Assembly (NCBI GenBank): GCA_020057295.1
Contig: JAGVGF010000006.1
Span: 124,001 to 188,000 of the forward strand
Length of the DNA stretch: 64,000 nucleotides
Direction: 5' to 3'
Source of the DNA: an archaeon
GTDB taxonomy: Archaea > Nanobdellota > Nanobdellia > Woesearchaeales > UBA9642
The notes below the pieces were generated by a model that was not told where the DNA came from, searched no databases, and worked only from the letters and a program-made list of their open reading frames with translations. The translations under genes were made by a program, and so were the position numbers. Below are positions 1 to 7,726 of this stretch, in pieces; position 1 is the first letter of the stretch, and the number at the start of each line of letters is the position of its first letter.

Positions 1-203
1 TCGATATATGCATGAAATCCTTTGATAACCTTGTCCTTAACTAATTTATTTATTCTATAAAGTGCGGTTTGTTTACTTACACGACATTTTGTTGCTAAAT
101 CTTTTAGCGGAATGCGTGCATTATCCCTTAAAGCGCTTAATATTTTTATATCTACCTTGTCTAATTCAGAACCTTCAAATAAATATTCTATCATTCCATC
201 CAT
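1..203 (-). CDS. Lrp/AsnC-type HTH transcriptional regulator (partial)
   Basis: Only the N-terminal 67 codons are in the window; the gene runs off the left edge. The translation contains the typical Lrp/AsnC winged-helix start: LDKVDIKILSALRDNARIPL at about residues 14-33, followed by a recognition-helix region (SKQTALYRINKLV). In the family this DNA-binding part is followed by a RAM effector-binding domain, which would lie outside the window. The start is the ATG at 203; a second ATG three codons in (194) is an alternative. It is divergent from the gene at 390, and a perfect palindrome at 312-330 lies between them, a plausible operator for this or another regulator. Confidence 0.8.
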   Translation of the reverse strand, partial: MDGMIEYLFEGSELDKVDIKILSALRDNARIPLKDLATKCRVSKQTALYRINKLVKDKVIKGFHAYI

Positions 204-311
204 AAAATAGTATAATTATGTATTATTTATATATTTTTCCTAAATTATTAGAATTTTCTACATTGTTATTTTATTATGCCAAGAAGCTATACTAATACTA
301 TCATTATTTGA

Positions 312-330
312 TTCCGAAATATTTTCGGAA
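312..330. promoter_or_regulatory. Perfect 8-bp-arm palindrome, candidate operator
   Basis: TTCCGAAATATTTTCGGAA has two 8-bp arms around a 3-nt centre. It lies in the divergent intergenic region between an Lrp-like gene (start 203, minus) and the unknown gene starting at 390. A TATA-like AATAAATATAAA lies about 20 bp downstream of it toward the gene at 390, so a bound dimer would sit just upstream of the basal promoter. The bound regulator is not known; the adjacent Lrp-like protein is the obvious candidate. Confidence 0.55.
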
Positions 331-389
331 AAATAAGAAATAGTGTAATAAATATAAAACAATTTAAAAAAAAAATACGAGGGATTAAT

Positions 390-1364
390 ATGGCAAGCGT
401 AACATTGGATAAAGTTGTACAGAATGTTGGAACATTTAAAGGAGATATAAAGGAACAACGAAGAGATTATGAGAGAGCAAAACAAGGCGTCGAATTATTA
501 GATAACGACCTAAGTAAAGAAAAACTTGAAGATGCATTAAGAAGAGCTTCTGAGTATAGTGAATTTAACATACCAACTGCGCCAGTAGATACAGAGATAG
601 TTCGTGGAGATGTTTCATTTAATGTAAGATCTGAAGCAACAACTAAAAGACCACAATACAAAACAGCTGTTACAGGAATAGAAAATTACATTAATGGCAC
701 ACATTTTTTAGTTAATAATGGACATACAATTACAGGAGTTGTTAAAGAAGGAAATAAATGGTATGTAGCAACAGACACTTTACTCGAACATTGTGAAATT
801 ATGCTAGCAAGCATAATGATTCCGGATATTAAACAAACAATAACATACATTCTAAGCGGAGATTTGTCTGCCGAACCAACACCAAAAACAATTGATTTGG
901 GAAGTCAAAAGTCTTCACGTGCATTAAATGCAGAGAATTTTGCAAATTATGCAAGAAGAGATAGATTGAGACAAGATCTAAGTAAATTTGTTGAATCATA
1001 CGAGCTAGCACTATCTCAAGAAGAAAAAACAGGAGAAGGTATTGTACAAGTAAATACTAGAGCAGGTTACAAAGAAGAGAAAATTAAGAGCAAAGGTGCA
1101 AATTGGGCATATGTAGCAAAGACTCTGATAAGAATTAAAGAAAAAGATGATGAAGGAGAATTAAACATGCTAGCTGATTCGGAAACAAGTCTTGCATCAA
1201 AGAAGCGCGAATTACCATTCTACGACTTGAGAACAAGAGATGTAAGAGGAAGCGAAAAAGTATATGTTAGTCTACAAAGTGTATACGATAGAATACAAGA
1301 TTTAAAGGAACAGGAAGTAATCAAATCAAGTAGAAGTAAAATCAAGGCACAAGAAATCGTATAA
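390..1364 (+). CDS. Conserved-looking hypothetical protein, 324 aa
   Basis: I do not recognise this protein. The ATG at 390 follows a good Shine-Dalgarno sequence (GAGGGAT) seven bases upstream, and a TATA-like AATAAATATAAA lies farther up. The product is soluble and highly charged: the first 60 residues are rich in Lys/Glu/Asp and probably helical, there is no signal peptide or membrane segment, and the C-terminal 30 residues are again charged and helical (QDLKEQEVIKSSRSK). No cysteine motif or nucleotide-binding loop is visible. It stands alone between an Lrp-like regulator and a convergent winged-helix gene, with a T-rich terminator behind it. Real gene: high confidence. Function: unknown. 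Confidence 0.75.
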   Translation: MASVTLDKVVQNVGTFKGDIKEQRRDYERAKQGVELLDNDLSKEKLEDALRRASEYSEFNIPTAPVDTEIVRGDVSFNVRSEATTKRPQYKTAVTGIENYINGTHFLVNNGHTITGVVKEGNKWYVATDTLLEHCEIMLASIMIPDIKQTITYILSGDLSAEPTPKTIDLGSQKSSRALNAENFANYARRDRLRQDLSKFVESYELALSQEEKTGEGIVQVNTRAGYKEEKIKSKGANWAYVAKTLIRIKEKDDEGELNMLADSETSLASKKRELPFYDLRTRDVRGSEKVYVSLQSVYDRIQDLKEQEVIKSSRSKIKAQEIV

Positions 1365-1387
1365 GATATCTAAATAAACGTAGAAAA

Positions 1388-1428
1388 ATTTTTATTTTAT
1401 TTTTTTATATAAGGTTTTTATTTTTTTC
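1388..1428 (+). terminator. T-rich terminator after the gene at 390-1364
   Basis: About 25 bases after the stop codon come several T runs (ATTTTTATTTTATTTTTTTA, then another run of T). This is the oligo-T type of signal at which archaeal RNA polymerase stops. The next gene is convergent, so the T runs end the plus-strand transcript. Confidence 0.55.
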
Positions 1429-1758
1429 TTATACTTTTTGATGTTTTTCCAAATAAAGTTTCACGTGCGAGTCAATCATAGGATTAGCACCCTTATCTAA
1501 TTCATAAATAATATTTTCTGATGTTCCACCCCATGAATATTTACCTGATTTTTTATCAATTTTATAGATTTTAAACTCTCCTGTGGATACGCCCTTCTTT
1601 AAATGATAATATATTAATCTCATCGTCACAGGAGGATATAACTCTATATATACTTTGTATAATTCATAACCATGTAATTTTTTATAGAAATATAATATCT
1701 CTACAATATTCTGTCTAACTTTTGATCCTAATGGTCTTCCTTGTTTTCTATCAGGCAT
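1429..1758 (-). CDS. Winged-helix (PadR/ArsR-like) DNA-binding protein
   Basis: The frame can be opened further upstream to 1890, but that would overlap the divergent gene at 1809; the ATG at 1758 gives a natural 109-aa protein beginning MPDRKQGRPLGSKVRQ. The body reads as a small winged helix: a helix (VRQNIVEILYFYKKLHGYELYKVY), a recognition helix (PVTMRLIYYHLKKGV) and a beta wing (EFKIYKIDKKSGKYSWGG). The AT-hook-like GRPLGSK at the N-terminus may add minor-groove contacts. No effector domain follows. Target unknown; DNA binding is inferred from fold resemblance only. Confidence 0.6.
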   Translation of the reverse strand: MPDRKQGRPLGSKVRQNIVEILYFYKKLHGYELYKVYIELYPPVTMRLIYYHLKKGVSTGEFKIYKIDKKSGKYSWGGTSENIIYELDKGANPMIDSHVKLYLEKHQKV

Positions 1759-1808
1759 AATATTTATTCGATGAATAACTTTAAAAAGTTGATGCCTATA
1801 TTGTTTGT

Positions 1809-2774
1809 ATGCATCTATTAATTTTATCTGGGGAAAACTTAGAATTAGCAAAGATTGAAGCAGAATCATTACTTGGTTTAGAAAGTACATCGCTTGTTAA
1901 TGAGCAATTATACTGTACAATACCAACAGAAAATATTAATAAAATTTCACGATTAGCATACACTAAAAAAGTTTATGAGATAGCATATATCACAAATATT
2001 AACAATTTGGAATCTTCACTCGAAGCATATCCTTGGATTAATAATTATAAAAAAAATTTTTGTATAAGGTTAGAATCAAATTCTCAACGTAATGAGAAAT
2101 ACTATGCTAAATTTGTTTGGAAAAGCTTAGAAAAACACGTAACTCCAAAGGTTAATTTAGAAAATTCTGATTTATTAATAGAAATATTTATTCATGAAGA
2201 TGCAGCGATAGTATGCAGATTTATTTATGAAAACTTTGAGGATTTTGAATCTCGTAAAGCACACTTTAGGCCAGTATTACATCCAACAGCGATGCATCCA
2301 AAGATGGCGCGAGGACTTGTTAACATATTAAATCCTAAACCTAAAGAATTTATTATTGATCCATTTTGTGGTGCATGCGGTATATTAACTGAAGCGGGTT
2401 TGATGAATTTAAAATTTAAAGGTTATGATATCGATAAAAAAATAATTTCCGATGCTAAAACAAATTTACAACACTACACAATTAATTCTAAAAATTATAA
2501 AATAATAAAAAAAGATTCCACAACAATAAAAAAATTAAAGAATATAGTCACGGATTTACCTTATGGACTTAGTTCTAAAAAATCTGAAGAATTAAACAAA
2601 TTGTATTCTAAATTTTTAAAAAATGTTTCTGGTAATGCTGTTATTGTGATGCCAGATTTTATTAATTATAAAAAATTATTGAAAGAAAATTTATCAAAGA
2701 GACTCAAAGTAGTTAAAATTATAGATTATTACGTGCATAAGAGCTTGACCAGAAAAATAATAATTATAAAATAA
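1809..2774 (+). CDS. trmG10: tRNA (guanine-N2-)-methyltransferase, TrmG10/Trm11 family
   Basis: At 321 aa this has the usual length and order for archaeal TrmG10: an N-terminal THUMP-containing tRNA-binding half (about 1-150) and a C-terminal Rossmann methyltransferase. Motif I is DPFCGACG at 184-191, where SAM binds. The catalytic motif IV is TDLPYG at 248-253, compared with the common DPPYG. The family methylates G10 of tRNA to m2G and m2,2G. The ATG at 1809 lacks a clear Shine-Dalgarno and probably lies close to the transcript start. The 3' end is one base from the convergent aldolase gene. Family assignment is solid; G10 specificity is inferred. Confidence 0.82.
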   Translation: MHLLILSGENLELAKIEAESLLGLESTSLVNEQLYCTIPTENINKISRLAYTKKVYEIAYITNINNLESSLEAYPWINNYKKNFCIRLESNSQRNEKYYAKFVWKSLEKHVTPKVNLENSDLLIEIFIHEDAAIVCRFIYENFEDFESRKAHFRPVLHPTAMHPKMARGLVNILNPKPKEFIIDPFCGACGILTEAGLMNLKFKGYDIDKKIISDAKTNLQHYTINSKNYKIIKKDSTTIKKLKNIVTDLPYGLSSKKSEELNKLYSKFLKNVSGNAVIVMPDFINYKKLLKENLSKRLKVVKIIDYYVHKSLTRKIIIIK

Positions 2775-2775
2775 A

Positions 2776-3591
2776 TTATTTCTTGAAATGTTCCTTATGT
2801 GCTTCATCTTCGAATAATTTTAAAGCATCATCTACAGACATATTTTCGTGGACCATCATTCTTGCAGCTTTGCTTATAGCGTAAGGTTTATCGTGTTGCC
2901 ATACATTTCTTCCTATAGCAAGTCCTGTGACTCCTGTTTTTAAAACTTCGTCAATTTTCTTAAAGAAGGAATGTTCATCAGTTTTACTTCCACCTGCAAC
3001 AAGAACTTTTGATCTTCCAGCACATTTTACAACCCATTTGAATGCTTCAGGATCATTAGGATACTTTATCTTAATAAAATCTGCACCAAGTTCTTGACCA
3101 ATACGTGCAGCGTAAGCTAATTGATTTACATCAAGTTCGTTAGTTATTTTTGGACCATTGAGATACACCCACGCAATTACCGGTATTCCATAATCGTGAG
3201 ATTGCTCGATTACTTTTCCTAATGTTTCGAACTGTTCTGGTTCCGTAACACTGCCTACAGACATCTTGTAACCGATGGCACTTGCACCAATTTTGACAGC
3301 TCTATCAACAGAACAGAAAGGTTTTGAAATTAAAGATGCATCTGTTAGACTGGTTTTTCCATTAATTTTTACAACTAGAGGAACATCTCTATAATAACTG
3401 TGATAGAATTTCTCAGCAATTCCAGAATGAACTATTACTCCATTGTACATTCCTTCTAACGCAATATCGAAAATATATTTTGGATCAACATTTTGCAAAT
3501 TAAGATCCACAGGACCGTGCTCTAATCCTTGATCGTGTGCAAGAAGTAGTGATCGACCATTCTTCATTAGCTTACTAGTATTAACTCTCAT
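2776..3591 (-). CDS. fba: Class I fructose-1,6-bisphosphate aldolase, archaeal (DeoC/FbaB) type
   Basis: This 271-aa TIM-barrel protein matches the archaeal class I aldolase family, which cleaves fructose-1,6-bisphosphate to DHAP and glyceraldehyde-3-phosphate through a Schiff base. DQGLEHGP lies at 20-27. The Schiff-base lysine is in FIKIKYPND (Lys174 or Lys176), and a C-terminal phosphate-binding GLAIGRNVWQ follows. The start ATG is preceded by AAAGAGGTGTGTT, a leader also seen before the PfkB, lactate dehydrogenase and PDH genes. The homologous ADH synthase (archaeal aromatic pathway) is an alternative, but glycolytic neighbours favour aldolase. It heads a run of sugar-phosphate genes on the minus strand. 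Confidence 0.85.
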   Translation of the reverse strand: MRVNTSKLMKNGRSLLLAHDQGLEHGPVDLNLQNVDPKYIFDIALEGMYNGVIVHSGIAEKFYHSYYRDVPLVVKINGKTSLTDASLISKPFCSVDRAVKIGASAIGYKMSVGSVTEPEQFETLGKVIEQSHDYGIPVIAWVYLNGPKITNELDVNQLAYAARIGQELGADFIKIKYPNDPEAFKWVVKCAGRSKVLVAGGSKTDEHSFFKKIDEVLKTGVTGLAIGRNVWQHDKPYAISKAARMMVHENMSVDDALKLFEDEAHKEHFKK

Positions 3592-3654
3592 AACACACCT
3601 CTTTAGCTATAATTATGAACTATTATTTTAAATAGTTTCCTATTTGAGAAGGAT

Positions 3655-4320
3655 TTATTCGTATAATATTTGATTTATGTACTTGAAAAGAGATTTGTGA
3701 TCTTTAAATATTTTTTTAGCGCCTTTCAGATATTTTTCTCCAAGAGTTGTTTCAATTGCGAGTACATTAAGTTTTGATCTTATCGCACTTTCTATTCCTA
3801 GAGGAGCGTTTTCAATAACAATAATATTTTTCTGACTCACATCACTTTTAGTCAGTTTTAACATCTTCAAGGCTTTAAGATATGGTTCTGGAGAAGGTTT
3901 TCCATTTTTAATATCATCACCAGAAACAACAACTTCGAATAATCCACTGAAATATTTTTTTATGATGGTGTTAGAAAATTCCTTATTAGCGCCTGTAACT
4001 ACAGCCATTCTAACACCTTTAGACTTAAATAGTTTAAGATTTCTCAAAACATGCGGGAACATCTTTATTTTAAACGTTTTAGCTAATAATCTCTTCTTTT
4101 CTAAATATATTTCATGCTCTTGAGCTTCTGTGAATTTTATATTATGCCTTTTTGCAAACAACTCTATAGTCTGCTCATAACTCATTCCTTCACAAAGTGC
4201 CAATTCTTCGTTTGTTATAGAAACATTATGATCCTTAAACGCCTTTCCCCAAGAGCTAATATGATACTTCATACTGTCAATAAGAACGCCGTCCATATCA
4301 AAAATGATAATTTTTGTCAT
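3655..4320 (-). CDS. HAD-superfamily phosphatase / beta-phosphoglucomutase-like
   Basis: This 221-aa protein has all HAD signatures: nucleophile loop FDMDGVLIDS (Asp8, Asp10), motif II VVTGANKE near residue 107, the conserved Lys in NGKPSPEPY, and motif IV as VIENAPLGIESA. The helical cap between residues 15 and 85 resembles the beta-phosphoglucomutase/phosphoglycolate phosphatase subfamily. It probably dephosphorylates or isomerises a small sugar phosphate; the exact substrate cannot be read from sequence. It lies between the aldolase and a PfkB-family kinase on the same strand, which points to sugar-phosphate metabolism. Confidence 0.8.
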   Translation of the reverse strand: MTKIIIFDMDGVLIDSMKYHISSWGKAFKDHNVSITNEELALCEGMSYEQTIELFAKRHNIKFTEAQEHEIYLEKKRLLAKTFKIKMFPHVLRNLKLFKSKGVRMAVVTGANKEFSNTIIKKYFSGLFEVVVSGDDIKNGKPSPEPYLKALKMLKLTKSDVSQKNIIVIENAPLGIESAIRSKLNVLAIETTLGEKYLKGAKKIFKDHKSLFKYINQILYE

Positions 4321-4364
4321 AGAATCAAATCCTAATTAAAGTTATATTTATTAGTTAGATTTAT

Positions 4365-5366
4365 TTATAATTTCTTCTGTAATACTTGTCTATGATCGCG
4401 CTCTGCCATCACAAAAGCTCTTGTATCTAACAATTTGGTTTTAGCCCCTAATCCAGATATTAGTGATTCTGCATTTAGCATTCCGAGTTTTAACGAGGAA
4501 GATATATCTTTACCCATTATTATAGAAGCAACAAATCCTGAAGCAAATGCGTCTCCTGCTCCGGTAGTTTCTACAACTTTTACTTTGGCGGGTTTTGCGC
4601 TATAAACATACTCGTCATAACTATTATAACAATGCGCACCGTTATGTCCATCCGTTATCACTATAATTTTTGGACCGAGCTTCGATACTTCAAATAATAG
4701 GTTGAATATGTTATCAGTATTATCTGATACTAATGCCTGCGCTTCTTCTTTATTGAATATTAATATTTCTATATTTTTTATTATTCTTTTTATTTTGCTC
4801 TTGTTAGTATTTATTAAATATATGCTTGGATTGTATGCTACGCTGATATTTTTACGTTTGGCATATTGTATAATTTTTTCTTGGGTTATTAAACTTTCCT
4901 TTAGCATTGATGACGCATATATCCATTTAGAATCAATGTTTTTAAAATCTATATCGTTTCGTGACAGGTCATCATTGCATCCCTTATAAGTAAATATTGT
5001 TCTATCATCATGTACTGAATCTAATATTACTGAGTATCCTGAAATATCACCATATGCTCCTATAAAAGTTACATGTTCTTTAAATAAACATTCTAGAATT
5101 GTTTTACCATTATCATCTTTACCAATTTTTCCTAGATATGCTGTTTTTAGTCCTAATCTTGAGAATGCTACTGCAGTGTTTGTTCCGCCACCACCTATGA
5201 AAAATTTTAATTCTTTAATAAGTATTTTAGCACCTAACGGGTATGCTATATCTACATGTTTATGTATCCTTAATACTTCCGACTGTGTAGGATCTGTATG
5301 TACAAATACGTCAACAGTTGCAGAACCAATGGTTATAATATCATACTTGTTACCGAACGGAGCCAT
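4365..5366 (-). CDS. PfkB/ribokinase-family carbohydrate kinase
   Basis: This 333-aa kinase carries the two PfkB signatures: the N-terminal glycine-rich substrate motif (FIGGGGTNTAVAFSRLG, about 57-73) and the C-terminal anion-hole/catalytic-base motif ETTGAGDAFASGFVA near residue 265, where the Asp is the base. The family phosphorylates sugars or nucleosides. Next to an aldolase it could act as a phosphofructokinase, but that is inference. An in-frame GTG six bases upstream belongs to the GAGGTG ribosome-binding site, so the ATG at 5366 is the start. A TATA-like TTTATAAATA lies upstream on the minus strand. Confidence 0.82.
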   Translation of the reverse strand: MAPFGNKYDIITIGSATVDVFVHTDPTQSEVLRIHKHVDIAYPLGAKILIKELKFFIGGGGTNTAVAFSRLGLKTAYLGKIGKDDNGKTILECLFKEHVTFIGAYGDISGYSVILDSVHDDRTIFTYKGCNDDLSRNDIDFKNIDSKWIYASSMLKESLITQEKIIQYAKRKNISVAYNPSIYLINTNKSKIKRIIKNIEILIFNKEEAQALVSDNTDNIFNLLFEVSKLGPKIIVITDGHNGAHCYNSYDEYVYSAKPAKVKVVETTGAGDAFASGFVASIIMGKDISSSLKLGMLNAESLISGLGAKTKLLDTRAFVMAERDHRQVLQKKL

Positions 5367-5428
5367 ACACACCTCTTAATACTCAAATCATGAGTTAGAG
5401 TATTTATAAATTTTGTTTAGAACACTAT

Positions 5429-6436
5429 TTAGAATCTTATATTGTCTAGTATAGAATGTGCATTTGTACTGTTTAAGTGTTTAGAAAATTCATTCCATTC
5501 TTTCCCGAGTTTTGTGCTAAATTTTGTTTGTAACATTTTAGTTTCTTCATCACTAACTCTAACATATTGATCTATATCTATCAAGCCGTAAGGATATCCT
5601 AAAAATATAGGATCATTAGAATTTTTGTATAAAATAGAGAATATTTCTTGAATATCTCCTTCAAACTCTTTTTGTATTTCAAATCTAAAAACATAATCGG
5701 ATTTTTTGTTTAATTTTACGAAGTATAATTCTGCTAAATGTTTAGGATTGTTGTTTGTAACAATAGGGTAATAAGTCCAAGAATTTAATGAAGAAGTTTT
5801 ACCTAAATCTAATAATTTTTTTGTGATACTTAAACCGTTTTTTGTCACTAAAGTACATGTTTTGCTCAACGCACAAACTTTTTTGGTCAATAATAATTTA
5901 TCTAAATATTTATCCTCTAAAGGATATCTCGCTTCCATTGTTCCATCTAATAATATAAAATCTACATCCTTGCTGTGTATATATGCATATTCTAATTCTG
6001 CGAATCTGCGTATTATAGAAACAATTCTGCTAACACCACATTTTTCTATGCCGTTTTTTAATAATTCATCATCGGGATTAAATATCATATTATTAAATGA
6101 TTTGTCTGGATACGTTTTTACAATAAATTTTCCGTTGTCTTCACGTATAAAAATATAAAATTCTTCTTTATTGCGCGACAAACGTTTATTATTAGTATAA
6201 ATTATACTTCCTACTCGTATTATACCTATACAAAATTCTGCACTTTCAAACAAGACACTATTCCCTCCATCCACAAACATTATTTTGGAATCAGAATTAG
6301 AAGTTATGTTTCGGATTTCATGAAAATTTTCTTGACTAATTTTCAAAGGAGCATATTTAGAATTCATTAATAAATAATCATCGCCGACATCTTTTTTAGA
6401 AACTATATTTCTTAATTCTTTAACCAAATTATCCAT
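5429..6436 (-). CDS. nurA: NurA-like 5'-3' nuclease domain protein
   Basis: The 335-aa product has the pattern of NurA nucleases: a first acidic motif FVDGGNSVL (Asp at about 55) ending a beta strand, a second acidic motif ILLDGTMEARYP (about 162-173), and a C-terminal block with FLGYPYGLIDIDQYVRVS. NurA normally works with the HerA translocase in double-strand-break end resection. No herA lies nearby, so the partner is elsewhere or the protein acts alone. The start ATG lacks a strong Shine-Dalgarno. The family assignment rests on spaced motifs, not close similarity. Confidence 0.62.
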   Translation of the reverse strand: MDNLVKELRNIVSKKDVGDDYLLMNSKYAPLKISQENFHEIRNITSNSDSKIMFVDGGNSVLFESAEFCIGIIRVGSIIYTNNKRLSRNKEEFYIFIREDNGKFIVKTYPDKSFNNMIFNPDDELLKNGIEKCGVSRIVSIIRRFAELEYAYIHSKDVDFILLDGTMEARYPLEDKYLDKLLLTKKVCALSKTCTLVTKNGLSITKKLLDLGKTSSLNSWTYYPIVTNNNPKHLAELYFVKLNKKSDYVFRFEIQKEFEGDIQEIFSILYKNSNDPIFLGYPYGLIDIDQYVRVSDEETKMLQTKFSTKLGKEWNEFSKHLNSTNAHSILDNIRF

Positions 6437-6509
6437 AATCTGAAGAATAAAGAATGATATAAAAATGTTATTAAAAAGAATTAGAATAAAAAAATAATTG
6501 ATAAAAAAA

Positions 6510-6542
6510 TTATATTTCCTTCTCTGGATGGAAAGGTTTGCA
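6510..6542 (-). repeat. Degenerate second copy of the 3' end of the gene at 6594-7214
   Basis: Read on the minus strand, this stretch encodes C-K-P-F-H-P-E-K-E-I-stop. The gene just upstream ends P-K-P-F-H-P-E-K-G-I-stop. About 24 of the last 30 bases match. Between the copies lie a perfect hairpin (GTTGCCTTTGGCAAC, about 6571-6585) and a GGTGCA direct repeat. It looks like a local tandem duplication of the gene's tail, now outside the coding region. Confidence 0.6.
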
Positions 6543-6593
6543 CCTTTTTACAAAAAGCTGCACCAAAAACATAAAGGTTGCCAAAGGCAACTC

Positions 6594-7214
6594 TTATATC
6601 CCTTTTTCTGGATGGAATGGTTTTGGCATTTCGTATAATGTCTTTAATTTTAAGTATTGTTTAATAGTGTTTTGTAATCTATATACAGTCTTGTATAGGT
6701 TGACTTTGTGAGTTTCAATCTGTTCCTTATATATTCTATTTCTAAATAATTTATCTACTTTTTTTAGTATTGGATGTGTAACCCATTCGCCTTTGTAATC
6801 TAACTGTAACCATGCTTCTATATCTATTATGCAATCTCCACGATCTGTCTTCATCTTATAACCTTGATGCATTATCTCTATACTTTTCATGTTAATAGTT
6901 GTGAAATCTATCTTAATAAAATATCTATAATAATCACTATTTGTCGGATCTTTAACACAACGCCATCTAATTCTATGTTCCTTAGCTCCTGTTCCTAAAA
7001 TTCTTTCTAGATAGAATACTTCAGGATTTCCGGAAGTTCCACGCTCGCCATAAATATCTCTGAATCCTTCTTCATCAAGCCAATCATGTATTAATTTGTA
7101 AAGGTTTTTCATGTGGAATGTTTCTTCATTCTCAACCATTACCTTAGCCACTAGAATATCTTTACTACCCTTATCAGGAGTGTCCCTCTTTTCAAACTTA
7201 AACAATTTACCCAT
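6594..7214 (-). CDS. Hypothetical protein, 206 aa, basic, alpha/beta
   Basis: I do not recognise the family with confidence. The protein is soluble and basic, with an N-terminal alpha/beta region (YKLIHDWLDEEGFRDIYGE), a central beta-rich part and a C-terminal half with long charged helices (PILKKVDKLFRNRIYKEQIE). Such single-copy basic proteins are common in small archaeal genomes; a nucleic-acid or ribosome link is only a guess. The start ATG is preceded by a TATA-like element and an A/T-rich leader. The last ten codons occur again 50 bp downstream of the stop (6510-6542), after a short perfect hairpin. Confidence 0.7.
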   Translation of the reverse strand: MGKLFKFEKRDTPDKGSKDILVAKVMVENEETFHMKNLYKLIHDWLDEEGFRDIYGERGTSGNPEVFYLERILGTGAKEHRIRWRCVKDPTNSDYYRYFIKIDFTTINMKSIEIMHQGYKMKTDRGDCIIDIEAWLQLDYKGEWVTHPILKKVDKLFRNRIYKEQIETHKVNLYKTVYRLQNTIKQYLKLKTLYEMPKPFHPEKGI

Positions 7215-7303
7215 ACATTCACAATATAAGGTTTATTATTTAAAAATTTTTGTATTGGAATGTTTAATAATATATTAAAAAAAATTAGAGAAAAATTAAT
7301 TAA

Positions 7304-7654
7304 TTAGAATACTCCTGCCGCTAACAATGCATATAGCATAAATCCTAATGCTAATACTATCGCAACGATTATAATTGTTAGCCATGCTGTTCGAGTTGCT
7401 GAACTAACAGTTTCTACCTTAGTAGTACTCGAGATACTGCTTACAGTAGTGGTTGTATTAGTTTGAGTATTTGTAGTTTCATCAGAAAGATTGTTTAACA
7501 ATGCATCTGTTGACTGAGCATTCGTTGTATCAACGCTTGTCTCTGGTACTTGTATCGGTGCTTTTAACGTTCCAGTCTTCTTCTTCGTTGTCTTAGGAGC
7601 TTTCCTTTTGACAGTTTTAGTTACACTCTTTTTTTTAGATTTTGATTTAGCCAT
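7304..7654 (-). CDS. Small tail-anchored membrane protein with Lys-rich N-terminus
   Basis: The 116-aa product has three parts: an extremely basic N-terminus (MAKSKSKKKSVTKTVKRKA), a Ser/Thr-rich linker (about 35-85), and one C-terminal hydrophobic helix (LTIIIVAIVLALGFMLYALL) ending two to four residues from the C-terminus. That topology predicts a tail-anchored protein with the basic segment in the cytoplasm, where it could bind nucleic acid. I chose the ATG at 7654 over an upstream in-frame start at 7672 because GGTG immediately precedes it and the protein then starts MAKSK. No homologue recognised. It lies downstream of the topoisomerase VI genes, which are on the same strand. Confidence 0.65.
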   Translation of the reverse strand: MAKSKSKKKSVTKTVKRKAPKTTKKKTGTLKAPIQVPETSVDTTNAQSTDALLNNLSDETTNTQTNTTTTVSSISSTTKVETVSSATRTAWLTIIIVAIVLALGFMLYALLAAGVF

Positions 7655-7726
7655 ACACCATGAGTATAACAACCCATATTTAAAGTTTAGTCCCTACTAT
7701 AGAATAAAAAATACCGTTAAGGGTGT

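Noticed and set aside
1759-1890. N-terminal extension of the winged-helix gene up to 1890
   Set aside because: It would overlap the trmG10 start on the other strand, and the added residues do not continue the domain.
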